This document shows, one piece after another, positions 13,110 through 35,177 of a stretch of DNA of 64,000 nucleotides. Position 1 is the first letter of the stretch. The number at the start of each line of letters is the position of its first letter. Made by a program: the position numbers and the translations under genes. Under the pieces are notes generated by a model. It had not been told where the DNA came from and did no database searches. It saw nothing but the letters and a program-made list of their open reading frames with translations. Source of the DNA: Populus alba (Eukaryota > Streptophyta > Magnoliopsida > Malpighiales > Salicaceae); contig NC_133294.1 of NCBI RefSeq assembly GCF_005239225.2, positions 1 through 64,000 of the forward strand, given 5' to 3'.

Positions 13110-13138
13110 GCGAAACTCACCGAGTCAGAGCGTTTCGC
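13110..13138. other. Second dyad of the monomer, 7-bp arms (representative)
   Basis: GCGAAAC (13110-13116) and GTTTCGC (13132-13138) are reverse complements with 15 nt between them. Monomers that read CGGCGAAAC ... GTTTCGCCG have 9-bp arms. Inside lies a smaller dyad, ACTC-ACC-GAGT, which overlaps the left arm and would compete with it. It recurs once per monomer. Confidence 0.75.
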
Positions 13139-13200
13139 CGTTTGCGGAAGAAAGTCCGATGTAGAACAAGTACCAGAAGCATACATGCTCAAGAGGGATC

Positions 13201-16200
13201 ACCCGATATTCAAAGGCAATTGAATTTCGACAACCGGGGCATCGAACTCGGAATGCCACGAAACTCACCGAGTCAGAGCGTTTCGTCGTTTGCGGAAGAA
13301 AGTCTGATGTAGAACAAGTAGCAGAAGCATACATGCTCAAGAGGGATCACCTGAAATTCAAAGGCAATTGAATTTCCGCAACCGGGGCATCCAAGTCGGA
13401 ATGCCGCGAAACTCACCGAGTCAAAGCGTTTCGCCATTTGCAGAAGAAGTCTGATGTATCACTAGTAGCAGAAGCATACATGCTCAAGAGGGATCACTCG
13501 AAATTCAAAGGCAACTGAATTTTGGCAACCGGGGTATCAAAGTTGGAATGCCGCGAAACTCATCGAGTCAAAGCGTTTCGCCGTTTGCGGAAGAAAGTCT
13601 GATGTAGAAGAAGTAGCACAAGCAGACATGCGTAAGAAGGATCAACCGAAATTCAAAGGCAATTGAATTTCGGCAACCGGGGCAACGAATTCGGAATGCC
13701 GCGAAACTCACCGAGTCAAAGCGTTTCACCGTTTGCGGAAGAAAGTCTGATGTAGAACAAGTAGCAGAAGCATACATGCTCAAGAGGGATCACCCGAAAT
13801 TCAAAGGCAATTAAATTTCGGCAACCGGGCCATGAAAGGCGAAATGCGGCGAAACTCACCGAGTCAGAGCGTTTCGCCATTTGCGGAAGAAGTCTGATGT
13901 ATCACTAGTAGCAGAAGCATACATGCTCAAGAGGGATCACCCGAAATTCAAAGGCAACTGAATTTTGGCAACCGAGGTATCAAAGTTGGAATGCCGCGAA
14001 ACTCATCGAGTCAAAGCGTTTCGTCGTTTGCGGAAGAAAGTCTGATGTAGAAGAAGTAGCACAAGCAGACATGCGTAAGAAGGATCACCCGAAATTCAAA
14101 GGCAATTGAATTTCGGCAACCGGGGCAACGAATTCGGAATGCCGCGAAACTCACCGAGTCAAAGCGTTTCACCGTTTGCGGAAGAAAGTCTGATGTAGAA
14201 CAAGTAGCAGAAGCATACATGCTCAAGAGGGATCACCCGAAATTCAAAGGCAACTGAATTTCGGCAACCGGGCCATGAAAGGCGGAAAGCGGCGAAACTC
14301 ACCGAGTCAGAGCATTTCGCCATTTGCAGAAGGATGTCTGATGTAGAACAAGTAGCAGAAGCATAATTGCTCAAGTGGGATCACCCGAAATTCAAAGGCA
14401 ACTGAATTTTTGCAACCAGGGTAACGAAGTCGGAATGCCGCGAAACTCACCAAGTCAAAACGTTTCGTCGTTTGAGGAAGAAAGTCTGATGTAGAACAAG
14501 TAGCAGGAGCATACATGCTCAAGAGGGATCACCCGAAATTCAAAGGCAACTGAATTTCGGCAACCGGGGCATCGAAGTCGGAATACGGCGAAACTCACCG
14601 AGTCAGAGCGTTTCGCTGTTTGCGGAAGAAAGTCTGATGTAGAACAAGTAGCAGAAGCATACATGCTCAAGTGGGATCACCCCAAATTCAAAGGCAACTG
14701 AATTTTGGCAACCGGGGTATCAAAGTCGGAATGCCGCGAAACTCATCGAGTCAAAGCGTTTCGCCGTTTGCGGAAGAAAGTATGATGTAGAAGAAGGAGC
14801 ACAAGCAGACATGCGTAAGAAGGATCGCCCGAAATTCAAAGGCAATTGAATTTCGGCAACTGGGGCAGCGAATTCTGAATGCCGCGAAACTCACCGAGTC
14901 AAAGCGTTTCACCGTTTGCGGAAGAAAGTCTGATGTAGAACAAGTAGCAGAAGCATACATGCTCAAGAGGGATGACCCGAAATTCAAAGGCAACTGAATT
15001 TCGGCAACCGGGGCATCGAAGTCGGAATGCCGGGAAACTCACCGAGTCACAGGGTTTCGCTGTTTGCGGAAGAAAGACTGATGTAGAACAAGTAGCAGAA
15101 GCATACATGCTCAAGAGGGATCACCCGAAATTCATAGGCAACTGAATTTTGGCAACAAGGGCATCCAAGTCGGAATACCGCGAAACTCACCGAGTCAGAG
15201 CGTTTCGCCGTTTGCGGAAGAAAGTCCGATGTAGAACAAGTACCAGAAGCATACATGCTCAAGAGGGATCACCCGATATTCAAAGGCAATTGAATTTCGA
15301 CAACCGGGGCATCGAACTCGGAATGCCACGAAACTCACCGAGTCAGAGCGTTTCGTCGTTTGCGGAAGAAAGTCTTATGTAGAACAAGTAGCAGAAGCAG
15401 ACATGCTCAAGAGGGATCACCCGAAATTCAAAGGCAACTGAATTTCGGCAATCGGGGCATCAAAGTCGGAATGCAGCGAAACTCATCGAGTCAAAGCGTT
15501 TCGCCATTTGCGGAAGAAGTCTGATGTATCACAAGTAGCAGAAACATACATGCTCAAGAGGGATCACCCGAAATTCAAAGGCAACTGAATTTTGCAATGG
15601 GGGCATCAAAGTCGGAATGCCGCGAAACTCAAGTCGAGTCAAAACGTTTCGCCGTTTTGCGGAAGAAAGTCTGATGTAGAAGAAGTAGCACAAGCAGACA
15701 ATGCGTAAGAAGGATCACCCAAAATTCAAGCAACTGAATTTCGGCAAACAAGGGCATCCAAGTCAGAATGCCGCGAAACTCACCGCGTCAAAGCGTTTCG
15801 CCGTTTGCGGAAGAAAGTCTGATGTAGAACAAGTAGCAGAAGCATACATGCTCAAGAGGGATCACCCGAAATTCAAAGGCAACTGAATTTCGGCAACCGG
15901 GGCATCGAAGTCGGAATGCGGCGAAACTGACCGAGTCAGAGCGTTTCGCTGTTTGCGGAAGAAAGTCTGATGTAGAACAAGTAGCAGAAGCATACATGCT
16001 CAAGATGGATCACCCGAAATTCAAAGGCAACTGAATTTCGGCAACCGGGGCATCGAAGTTGGAATGCCGGGAAACTCACCGAGTCATAGTGTTTCACCGT
16101 TTGCAGAAGAAAGACTGATGTAGAACAAGTAGCAGAAGCATACATGCTCAAGAGGGATCACCCGAAATTCATAGGCAACTGAATTTTGGCAACAAGGGCA

Positions 16201-17699
16201 TCCAAGTCGGAATACCGCGAAACTCACCGAGTCAGAGCGTTTCGCCGTTTGCGGAAGAAAGTCCGATGTAGAACAAGTACCAGAAGCATACATGCTCAGA
16301 GGGATCACCCGATATCACCAAGATCGATCGGAATGCCGAAAGCAGATTTCGAAAATTCAAGCATACGGAAATCGATTCATTTCGGAATTACATGCATCAC
16401 CCGAAATTCGGCAACTGACAGACGGGGCATCGAACTCGGAATGCCATGAAAACTCCACCGAGTCAGAGCGTTTCGTCGTTTGCGGAAGAAAGTCTGATGT
16501 AGAACAAGTAGCAGAAGCATACATGCTCAAGAGGGATCACCTGAAATTCAAAGGCAATTGAATTTCCGCAACCGGGGCATCCAAGTCGGAATGCCACAAA
16601 ACTCACCGAGTCAAAGCGTTTCGCCATTTGCAGAAGAAGTCTGATGTATCACTAGTAGCAGAAGCATACATGCTCAAGAGGGATCACCCGAAATTCAAAG
16701 GCAACTGAATTTTGGCAACCGGGGTATCAAAGTTGGAATGCCGCGAAACTCATCGAGTCAAAGCGTTTCGCCGTTTGCGGAAGAAAGTCTGATGTAGAAG
16801 AAGTAGCACAAGCAGACATGCGTAAGAAGGATCACCCGAAATTCAAAGGCAATTGAATTTCGGCAACCGGGGCAACGAATTCGGAATGCCGCGAAACTCA
16901 CCGAGTCAAAGCGTTTCACCGTTTGCGGAAGAAAGTCTGATGTAGAACAAGTAGCAGAAGCATACATGCTCAAGAGGGATCACCCGAAATTCAAAGGCAA
17001 CTGAATTTCGGCAACCGGGCCATGAAAGGCGGAAAGCGGCGAAACTGACCGAGTCAGAGCGTTTCGCTGTTTGCGGAAGAAAGTCTGATGTAGAACAAGT
17101 AGCAGAAGCATACATGCTCAAGAGGGATCACCCGAAATTCAAAGGCAACTGAATTTCGGCAACCGGGGCATCGAAGTTGGAATGCCGGGAAACTCATCGA
17201 GTCATAGTGTTTCACCGTTTGCAGAAGAAAGACTGATGTAGAACAAGTAGCAGAAGCATACATGCTCAAGAGGGATCACCCGAAATTCATAGGCAACTGA
17301 ATTTTGGCAACAAGGGCATCCAAGTCGGAATACCGCGAAACTCACCGAGTCAGAGCGTTTCGCTGTTTGCGGAAGAAAGTCCGATGTAGAACAAGTACCA
17401 GAAGCATACATGCTCAAGAGGGATCACCCGATATTCAAAGGCAATTGAATTTCGACAACCGGGGCATCGAACTCGGAATGCCACGAAACTCACCGAGTCA
17501 GAGCGTTTCGTCGTTTGCGGATGAAAGTCTGATGTGGAACAAGTAGCAGAAGCGTACATGCTCAACAGGGATCACCTGAAATTCAAAGGCAATTGATTTT
17601 CCGCAACCGGGGCATCCAAGTCGGAATGCCGCGAAACTCACCGAGTCAAAGCGTTTCGCCATTTGCAGAAGAAGTCTGATGTATCACTAGTAGCAGAAG

Positions 17700-17700
<1 letters not shown>
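13201..17700 (+). repeat. Seven-monomer higher-order repeat of ~1036 bp, left arm
   Basis: The marker ACCCGATATT (class C, also with GTACCAGAAGC and CGAACTCGG) occurs at 13201, 15271, 16308 and 17426. The spacings are 2070 (14 monomers), 1037 (7 monomers) and 1118 (7 monomers plus ~82 bases of inserted sequence). Between the markers the order is C, standard, A (GTATCACTAGTAGC), B (GAAGAAGTAGCACAAGC with ATGCGTAAGAAGG), then three standard-type monomers, the last with AAGACTGATG in some copies. The 13.2-15.3 kb stretch holds a doubled and partly reshuffled version in which A and B occur more than once. Confidence 0.85.
16314..16425 (+). other. Scrambled ~82-base insertion in a class C monomer
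   Basis: After ACCCGATAT the sequence leaves the consensus and returns at GGGGCATCGAACTCGG. About 82 more bases are present than in the other class C monomers (spacing 1118 instead of ~1036). The inserted part is made of short satellite-like pieces (CGGAATGCCGAAAGCAG, CATCACCCGAAATTCGG) in disorder. No target-site duplication or terminal repeat is seen. Read error or a local rearrangement are both possible. Confidence 0.7.
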
Positions 17701-26638
<8,938 letters not shown>

Positions 26639-26654
26639 GATATGCGGGAAACTC

Positions 26655-27154
26655 NNNNNNNNNNNNNNNNNNNNNNNNNNNNNNNNNNNNNNNNNNNNNN
26701 NNNNNNNNNNNNNNNNNNNNNNNNNNNNNNNNNNNNNNNNNNNNNNNNNNNNNNNNNNNNNNNNNNNNNNNNNNNNNNNNNNNNNNNNNNNNNNNNNNNN
26801 NNNNNNNNNNNNNNNNNNNNNNNNNNNNNNNNNNNNNNNNNNNNNNNNNNNNNNNNNNNNNNNNNNNNNNNNNNNNNNNNNNNNNNNNNNNNNNNNNNNN
26901 NNNNNNNNNNNNNNNNNNNNNNNNNNNNNNNNNNNNNNNNNNNNNNNNNNNNNNNNNNNNNNNNNNNNNNNNNNNNNNNNNNNNNNNNNNNNNNNNNNNN
27001 NNNNNNNNNNNNNNNNNNNNNNNNNNNNNNNNNNNNNNNNNNNNNNNNNNNNNNNNNNNNNNNNNNNNNNNNNNNNNNNNNNNNNNNNNNNNNNNNNNNN
27101 NNNNNNNNNNNNNNNNNNNNNNNNNNNNNNNNNNNNNNNNNNNNNNNNNNNNNN
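26655..27154. other. Assembly gap, exactly 500 N
   Basis: Five hundred undetermined bases. The round size, identical to the second gap, indicates a fixed-size placeholder, so the true distance is unknown. Satellite orientation is '+' before and '-' after, so this gap hides or creates the strand switch. Confidence 0.99.
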
Positions 27155-29560
27155 GGTTGGCGAAAATTCAGTGCCTTGAACTTTCAGGTGATCCCTCTTG
27201 AGCATGTAAGCTTCTGCTACTTGTTCTACAGAAAAGACTTCCTCGCAATAAGCGAAATGCTTTGACGCGGTGAGTCGCCGCCATTCCCCTCGTGCCCCGT
27301 ACCGAAATTCAGGCCTTTGAATTTCGGTGATCTCCTCTTAGCATGTATGCTTCTGCTACTTGTTCTACCATCAGACTTTCTTCCGCAAACGGTTAAAACG
27401 CTTTGAACTCTGTTTGAGTTTCGCGCTTTCCGAATTCGTTGCCCGGTTGCCGAATTCAATTGCCTCTTGAATTTCGGGTCATCCCTCTTAGCATGTATGC
27501 TTCTGCTACTTGTTCTACATCAGACTTTCTTCCGCCAAACAGTCTGAAACGCTTTGACTCGGTGAGTTTCGCGGCATCAGAATTCGCTGCCCGTGTTGCC
27601 GAAATTCAATTGCCTTTGAATTTCGGGCGATCCTTCTTACGCATGTCTGCTTGTGCTTACTTCTTTGTTTGCTACATCATACTTTCTTCCCGCAAACGGC
27701 GAAAACGCTTTGACTCGCTGAGTTTCGCGGCATTCCGCACTTTGATACCCCGGTTGCCAAAATTTCAGTTGCCTTTGAATTTGGGGTGATCCCTCTTGAG
27801 CATGTATGCTTCTGCTACTTGTTCTACATCAGACTTTCTTCCGCAAACGGCGAAACGCTCTGACTCGTTGAGTTTCGCGGTATTCCGACTTCGAGCCCCC
27901 TAGTTGCCGAAATTCAGTTGCCTTTGAATTTCGGGTGATCCCTCTTGAGCATGTATGCTTCTGCTACTTGTTCTACATCATACTTTTCTTCCGCAAACGA
28001 CGAAACGCTTCTGACTCGGTGAGTTTCGTGGCATCCGAGTTCGATGCCCCGGTTGTCGAAATTCAATTGCCTTTGAATATCGGGTGATCCCTCTTGAGCA
28101 TGTTATGCTTCTGGTACTTGTTCTACATCGGACTTTCTTCGCAAACAGCGAAACGCTCTGACTCGGTGAGTTTCGCGGATTCCGACTTGGATGCCCTTGT
28201 GCCAAAATTCAGTTGCCTTTTTGAATTTCGGGTGATCCCTACTGAGCATGTTATGCTTCTGCCTACTAGTGATACATCAAACTTCTTCTGCAAATGGCGA
28301 AACGCTTTGACTCGGTGAGTTTCGCGGCATTTCCGACTTGGATGCCCAGTTGCGGAAATTCAATTGCCTTTGAATTTCGGAGTGATCCCTCTTGAGCATG
28401 TATGCTTCTGCTACTTGTTCTACATCAGACTTTCTCCGCAAACGACGAAACGCTCTGACTCGTTCCATTTGTTTGAGTTTTCTGGTATGGCACTTGTTTC
28501 TACATTCGAAACCGTTCTCGAATTTGCCATTCCGACAATCATCCCTGGTTGTCGAATTCAATTGCCTTTGAATATCGGGTGATCCCTCTTGAGCATGTAT
28601 GCTTCTGCTACTTGTTCTACATCGGACTTCTTCCGCAAACGGCGAACGCTCTGACTCGTGAGTTTCGCGGGGGTATTCCGACTTGGATGCCCTTGTTGCC
28701 AAATTCAGTTGCCTTTGAATTTCGGGTGATCCCTCTTGAGCATGTCTGCTTCTGCTACTTGTTCTACAAAAGACTCAGTTTGACTTTTTCTTCTGCAAAC
28801 GGTTTCGAAAGTATTGCTTTCTGCTTACTGATGCTTCGCACCGCGAAATCGGTGAGTTTTCCCGGCATTCCGACTTCGATGCCCCGGTGCCGAAATTCAG
28901 TTGCCTTTGAATTTCGTGTGATCCCTCTTGAGCAGTATGCTTCTGCTACTTGTTCTTACATCAGACTTTCTTCCGCAAACATGCGAAAACGCTCTTGACT
29001 CAAGTCAGTTTCGCCGCATTCCGTCTTCGATGCCCCGGTTGCGAAATTCAGTTGCCTTTGAATTTCGGTGATCCCTCTTGAGCATGTATGCTTTCTGCTA
29101 CTTGTTCTACATCAGACTTTCTTCCGCAAACGGTGAAACGCTTTGACTCGGTGAGTTTCGCGCATTCCGAATTCGTAGATGCCCGGTTGCCGAAATTCAA
29201 TTGCCTTTGAATTTCGGGCTGATCCTTCTTGCGTATGTCTGCTGTGGTACTTTCTTCTACATCAGAATTTCTTCCGCAAACGGGCGAAACGCTTTGACTC
29301 GATGAGTTTCGCCGGCATTCCAACTTGTATGCCCCTTGGTTGCCAAAATTCAGTTGCCTTTGTATTTCAGTGATCCCTCTTTGAGCATGTATGCTTCTTG
29401 CTACTAGTTTACTCCACAAACAGCGATACATCAGACTTCTTCTGCAATTTCGGGTGATCCCCTCTTGATGGCGAAACGCTTTTCCGACTCGGTGAGTTTC
29501 GCGGCATTCCGACTTGGATGCCCCGGTTGCGGAAATTCAATTGCCTTTGAATTTCAGGTG
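27155..29560 (-). other. Indel-rich satellite zone after the first gap
   Basis: The same type of noise as before the gap, in the opposite orientation. Class C markers occur at about 28076 and 28571. A patch at 28460-28540 (GTTCCATTTGTTTGAG, GGCACTTGTTTCTACATTC) and one at 28770-28850 depart from the consensus. No gene or foreign element could be recognised. Confidence 0.75.
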
Positions 29561-29697
29561 ATCCCTCTGAAGCATGTATGCTTCTGCTACTTGTTCTACA
29601 TCATACTTTCTTCCGCAAACGACGAAACGCTCTGACTCGGTGAGTTTCGTGGCATTCCGAGTTCGATGCCCCGGTTGTCGAAATTCAATTGCCTTTG

Positions 29698-32600
29698 AAT
29701 ATCGGGTGATCCCTCTTGAGCATGTATGCTTCTGGTACTTGTTCTACATCGGACTTTCTTCCGCAAACAGCGAAACGCTCTGACTCGGTGAGTTTCGCGG
29801 TATTCCGACTTGGATGCCCTTGTTGCCAAAATTCAGTTGCCTTTGAATTTCGGGTGATCCCTCTTGAGCATGTATGCTTCTGCTACTAGTGATACATCAA
29901 ACTTCTTCTGCAAATGGCGAAACGCTTTGACTCGGTGAGTTTCGCGGCATTCCGACTTGGATGCCCCGGTTGCGGAAATTCAATTGCCTTTGAATTTCGG
30001 GTGATCCCTCTTGAGCATGTATGCTTCTGCTACTTGTTCTACATCAGACTTTCTTCCGCAAACGACGAAACGCTCTGACTCGGTGAGTTTCGTGGCATTC
30101 CGAGTTCGATGCCCCGGTTGTCGAAATTCAATTGCCTTTGAATATCGGGTGATCCCTCTTGAGCATGTATGCTTCTGGTACTTGTTCTACATCGGACTTT
30201 CTTCCGCAAACGGCGAAACGCTCTGACTCGTTGAGTTTCGCGGTATTCCGACTTGGATGCCCTTGTTGCCAAAATTCAGTTGCCTTTGAATTTCGGGTGA
30301 TCCCTCTTGAGCATGTATGCTTCTGCTACTTGTTCTACATCAGTCTTTCTTCTGCAAACGGTGAAACACTATGACTCGGTGAGTTTCCCGGCATTCCGAC
30401 TTCGATGCCCCGGTTGCCGAAATTCAGTTGCCTTTGAATTTCGTGTGATCCCTCTTGAGCATGTATGCTTCTGCTACTTGTTCTACATCAGACTTTCTTC
30501 CGCAAACAGCGAAACGCTCTGACTCGGTCAGTTTCGCCGCTTCCGTCTTCGATGCCCCGGATTGCCGAATTCAGTTGCCTTTGAATTTCGGGTGATCCCT
30601 CTTGAGCATGTATGCTTCTGCTACTTGTTCTACATCAGACTTTCTTCCGCAAACGGCGAAACGCTTTGACTCGGTGAGTTTCGCGGCATTCTGACTTGGA
30701 TGCCCTTGTTGCCGAAATTCAGTTGCCTTTGAATTTTGGGTGATCCTTCTTACGCCTGTCTGCTTGTGCTACTTCTTCTACATCAGACTTTCTTCCGCAA
30801 ACGGCGAAACGTTTTGACTCGATGAGTTTCGCGGCATTCCAACTTTGATACCCTGGTTGCCAAAATTCAGTTGCCTTTGAATTTCGGGGATCCTCTTGAG
30901 CATGTATCTTCTGCTACTAGTGATACATCAGACTTCTTCTTCAAATGGCGAAACGCTTTGACTCGGTGAGTTTCACGGCATTCCGACTTGGATGCCCCGG
31001 TTGCGGAAATTCAATTGCCTTTGAATTTCAGGTGATCCCTCTTGAGCATGTATGCTTCTGCTACTTGTTCTACATCAGACTTTCTTCCGCAAACGACGAA
31101 ACGCTCTGACTCGGTGAGTTTCGTGGCATTCCGAGTTCGATGCCCCGGTTGTCGAAATTCAATTGCCTTTGAATATCGGGTGATCCCTCTTGAGCATGTA
31201 TGCTTCTGGTACTTGTTCTACATCGGAACTTTTCTTCCGCAAACGGCGAAACGCTCTGACTCGTTGAGTTTCGCGGTATTCCGACTTCGATGCCCCGGTT
31301 GCCGAAATTCAGTTGCCTTTGAATTTCGGGTGATCCCTCTTGAGCATGTATGCTTCTGCTACTTGTTCTACATCATACTTTCTTCCGCAAACAGCGAAAC
31401 GCTCTGACTCGGTCAGTTTCGCCGCATTCCGACTTCGATGCCCCGGTTGCCGAAATTCAGTTGCCTTTGAATTTCGGGTGATCCCTCTTGAGCATGTATG
31501 CTTCTGCTACTTGTTCTACATCAGACTTTCTTCCGCAAACGGCGAAACGCTTTGACTCGGTGAGTTTCGCGGCATTCTGACTTGGATGCCCTTGTTGCTG
31601 AAATTCAGTTGCCTTTGAATTTTTGGTGATCCTTCTTACGCATGTCTGCTTGTCCTACTTCTTCTACATCAGACTTTCTTCCGCAAACGGCGAAACGCTT
31701 TGACTCGGTGAGTTTCACGGCATTCCGAGTTTGATACCCCGGTTGCCAAAATTCAGTTGCTTTTGAATTTCGTGTGATCCCTCTTGAGCATGTATGCTTT
31801 TGCTACTAGTGATACATCAGACTTCTTCCGCAAATGGCGAAACACTTTGACTCGGTGAGTTTCGCGGCATTCCGACTTTGATGCCCCGATTGCGGAAATT
31901 CAGTTGCCTTTGAATTTCGGGTGATCCCTCTTACACATGTCTGCTTCTCCTACTTGTTCTACATTAGACTTTCTTCCGCAAATGGCGAAACGGTTTGACT
32001 CGGTGAGTTTCGCGGCATTACGACTTCGATGCCCCGGTTGCCGAAATTTAGTTGCCTTTGAATTTCGGGTGATCCCTCTTGAGCATGTCTGCTTCTGCTA
32101 CTTGTTCTACATAAGACTTTCTTTCGCAAACGATGAAACGCTTTGACTCGGTGAGTTTTGCGGCATTCCGCCATGGATGCCCTTGTAGCCGAAATTCAGT
32201 TGCCTTTGAATTTCGGGTGATCCCTCTTGAGCATGTATGCTTCTACTACTTGTTCTACATCAGTCTTTCTTCCGCAAACAGCGAAACCCTGTGACTCGGT
32301 GAGTTTCCCGGCATTCCGACTTCGATGACCCGGTTGTCGAAATTCAGTTGCCTTTGAATTTCGGGTCATCCCTCTTGAGCATGTATGCTTCTGCTACTTG
32401 TTCTACATCAGACTTTCTTCCGCAAACAGTGAAACGCTTTGACTCGGTGAGTTTCGCGGCATTCAGAATTCGCTGCCCCGGTTGCCGAAATTCAATTGCC
32501 TTTGAATTTCGGGCGATCCTTCTTACGCATGTCTGCTTGTGCTACTTCTTCTACATCATACTTTCTTCCGCAAACGGCGAAACGCTTTGACTCGATGAGT

Positions 32601-33919
32601 TTCGCGGCATTCCGACTTTGATACCTCGGTTGCCAAAATTCAGTTGCCTTTGAATTTGGGGTGATCCCTCTTGAGCATGTATGCTTCTGCTACTTGTTCT
32701 ACATCAGACTTTCTTCCGCAAACAGCGAAACGCTCTGACTCGGTGAGTTTCGCCGTATTCCGACTTCGATGCCCCGGTTGCCGAAATTCAGTTGCCTTTG
32801 AATTTCGGGTGATCCCTCTTGAGCATGTATGCTCCTGCTACTTGTTCTACATCAGACTTTCTTCCTCAAACGGCGAAACGTTTTGACATGGTGAGTTTCG
32901 CGGCATTCCTACTTCGTTACCCTGGTTGCAAAAATTCAGTTGCCTTTGAATTTCGGGTGATCCCACTTGAGCAATTATGCTTCTGCTACTTGTTCTACAT
33001 CAGACATCCTTCTGCAAATGGCGAAACGCTCTGACTAGGTGAGTTTCGCCGCTTTCCGCCTTTCATGGCCCGGTTGCCGAAATTCAGTTGCCTTTGAATT
33101 TCGAGTGATCCCTCTTGAGCATGTATGCTTCTGCTACTTGTTCTACATCAGACTTTCTTCCGCAAACGTGAAACGCTTTGACTCGGTGAAGTTTCGCGGC
33201 ATTCCGAATTCGTTGCCCGGTTTGCCGAAATTCAATTGCCTTTGAATTTCGTGATCCTTCTTACGCATGTCTGCTTGTGGTACTTCTTCTACATCAGACT
33301 TTCTTCCGCAAACGGCGAAACGCTTTGACTCGATGAGTTTCGCGGCATTCCAACTTTGATACCCCGGTTGCCAAAATTCAGTTGCCTTTGAATTTCGGGT
33401 GATCCCTCTTGAGCATGTATGCTTCTGCTACTAGTGATACATCAGACTTCTTCTGCAAATGGCGAAACGCTTTGACTCGGTGAGTTTCGCGGCATTCCGA
33501 CTTGGATGCCCCGGTTGCGGAAATTCAATTGCCTTTGAATTTCAGGTGATCCCTCTTGAGCATGTATGCTTCTGCTACTTGTTCTACATCATACTTTCTT
33601 CCGCAAACGACGAAACGCTCTGACTCGGTGAGTTTCGTGGCATTCCGAGTTCGATGCCCCGGTTGTCGAAATTCAATTGCCTTTGAATATCGGGTGATCC
33701 CTCTTGAGCATGTATGCTTCTGGTACTTGTTCTACATCGGACTTTCTTCCGCAAACGGCGAAACGCTCTGACTCGGTGAGTTTCGCGGTATTCCGACTTG
33801 GATGCCCTTGTTGCCAAAATTCAGTTGCCTTTGAATTTCGGGTGATCCCTCTTGAGCATGTATGCTTCTGCTACTTGTTCTACATCAGTCTTTCTTCTGC
33901 AAACGGTGAAACACTATGA
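29698..33919 (-). repeat. Seven-monomer higher-order repeat with class C marker, right arm
   Basis: The reverse-strand class C marker (AATATCGGGTGATCC) occurs at 29698, 30141, 31172 and 33686. The 30141-31172 interval (1031 bp) holds C, then the monomer with CAGTCTTTCTTCTGC, two standard monomers, B (CTTACGCCTGTCTGC), A (CTACTAGTGATACATC), one standard monomer, and C again. This is the same set and order as 17426 read back to 16308 in the left arm. The 443-bp interval 29698-30141 is a three-monomer short form. The 2514-bp interval is 17 monomers. Confidence 0.85.
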
Positions 33920-34587
33920 CTCGGTGAGTTTCCCGGCATTCCAACTTCGATGCCCCGGTTGCCGAAATTCAGTTGCCTTTGAATTTCGGGTGATCCCTCT
34001 TGAGCATGTATGCTTCTTCTACTGGTTCTACATCAGACTTTCTTCCGCAAACAGCGAAACGCTCTGACTCGGTCAGTTTCGCCGCATTCCGACTTCGATG
34101 CCACGGTTGCCGAAATTCAGTTGCTTTTGAATTTCGTGTGATCCCTCTTGAGCATGTATGCTTCTGCTACTAGTGATACATCAGACTTCTTCCGCAAATG
34201 GCGATACACTTTGACTCGGTGAGTTTCGCGGCATTCCGACTTTGATGCCCTGATTGCGGAAATTCAGTTGCCTTTGAATTTCGGGTGATCCCTCTTGAGC
34301 ATGTATTGTTTTGGTACTTGTCATAATCAGACTTCTTCCGCAAATGGCGAAACGCTTTGACTCGATGAGTTTCGTTGCATTCCGACTTTGATGCCCCGAT
34401 TGCCGAGATTCAGTTGCCTTTGAATTTCGGGTGATCCCTCTTGAGCATGTCTGCTTCTCCTACTTGTTCTACATAAGACTTTTCTTCCGCAACGGCGAAA
34501 CGCTTGACTCGGTGAGTTTCCCGGCATTCTGACTTGGATGCCCTTGTTGCCGAAATTCAGTTGCCTTTGAATTTCGGGTGATCCCTC

Positions 34588-35177
34588 TTGAGCATGTATG
34601 CTTCTGCTACTTGTTCTACATCAGACTTTCTTCCGCAAACGGCGAAACGCTTTGAGTCGGTGAGTTTTGCGGCATTCCGACTTCAATCCCCGGTTGCGGT
34701 AATTCCAGTGCCTTTGAATTTCGGGTGGTCCCTCTTGAGCATGTATGCTTCTGCTACTTGCTCAACATCAGACTTTCTTCCGGAAACGGCGAAACGCTTT
34801 GACTCCGTGAGTTTCGCGGCATTCCGCCTTCGATCCCCCGGTTGCCCAAATTCCGTTGCCTTTGAATTTTGGGTGATCCCTCTTGAGCATGTATGCTTCT
34901 GCTACTTGTTCTACATCAGACTTTCTTCCGCAAACGGCGAAACGCTTTGAGGCGGTGAGTTTCGCGGCATTCCGACTTCGATCCCCGGTTGCGGAAATTC
35001 CAGTGCCTTTGAATTTCGGGTGGTCCCTCTTGAGCATGTATGCTTCTGCTACTTGCTCAACATCAGACTTTCTTCCGGAAACGGCGAAACGCTTTGACTC
35101 CGTGAGTTTCGCGGCATTCTGACTTCGATGCCCCGTTTGCCGAAATTTAGTTGCCTATGAATTTTGGGTGATCCCTC
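34588..35177 (-). repeat. Two copies of the 295-bp dimer, right arm
   Basis: The same dimer as at 11569-12158, in reverse orientation. The marker CTTGCTCAACATCAGAC occurs near 34757 and again 295 bases later, next to the TCCGGAAACGG variant and the shortened GATCCCC monomer. Two copies are present in each arm, which is good evidence that the arms are inverted copies of one another. Confidence 0.85.
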
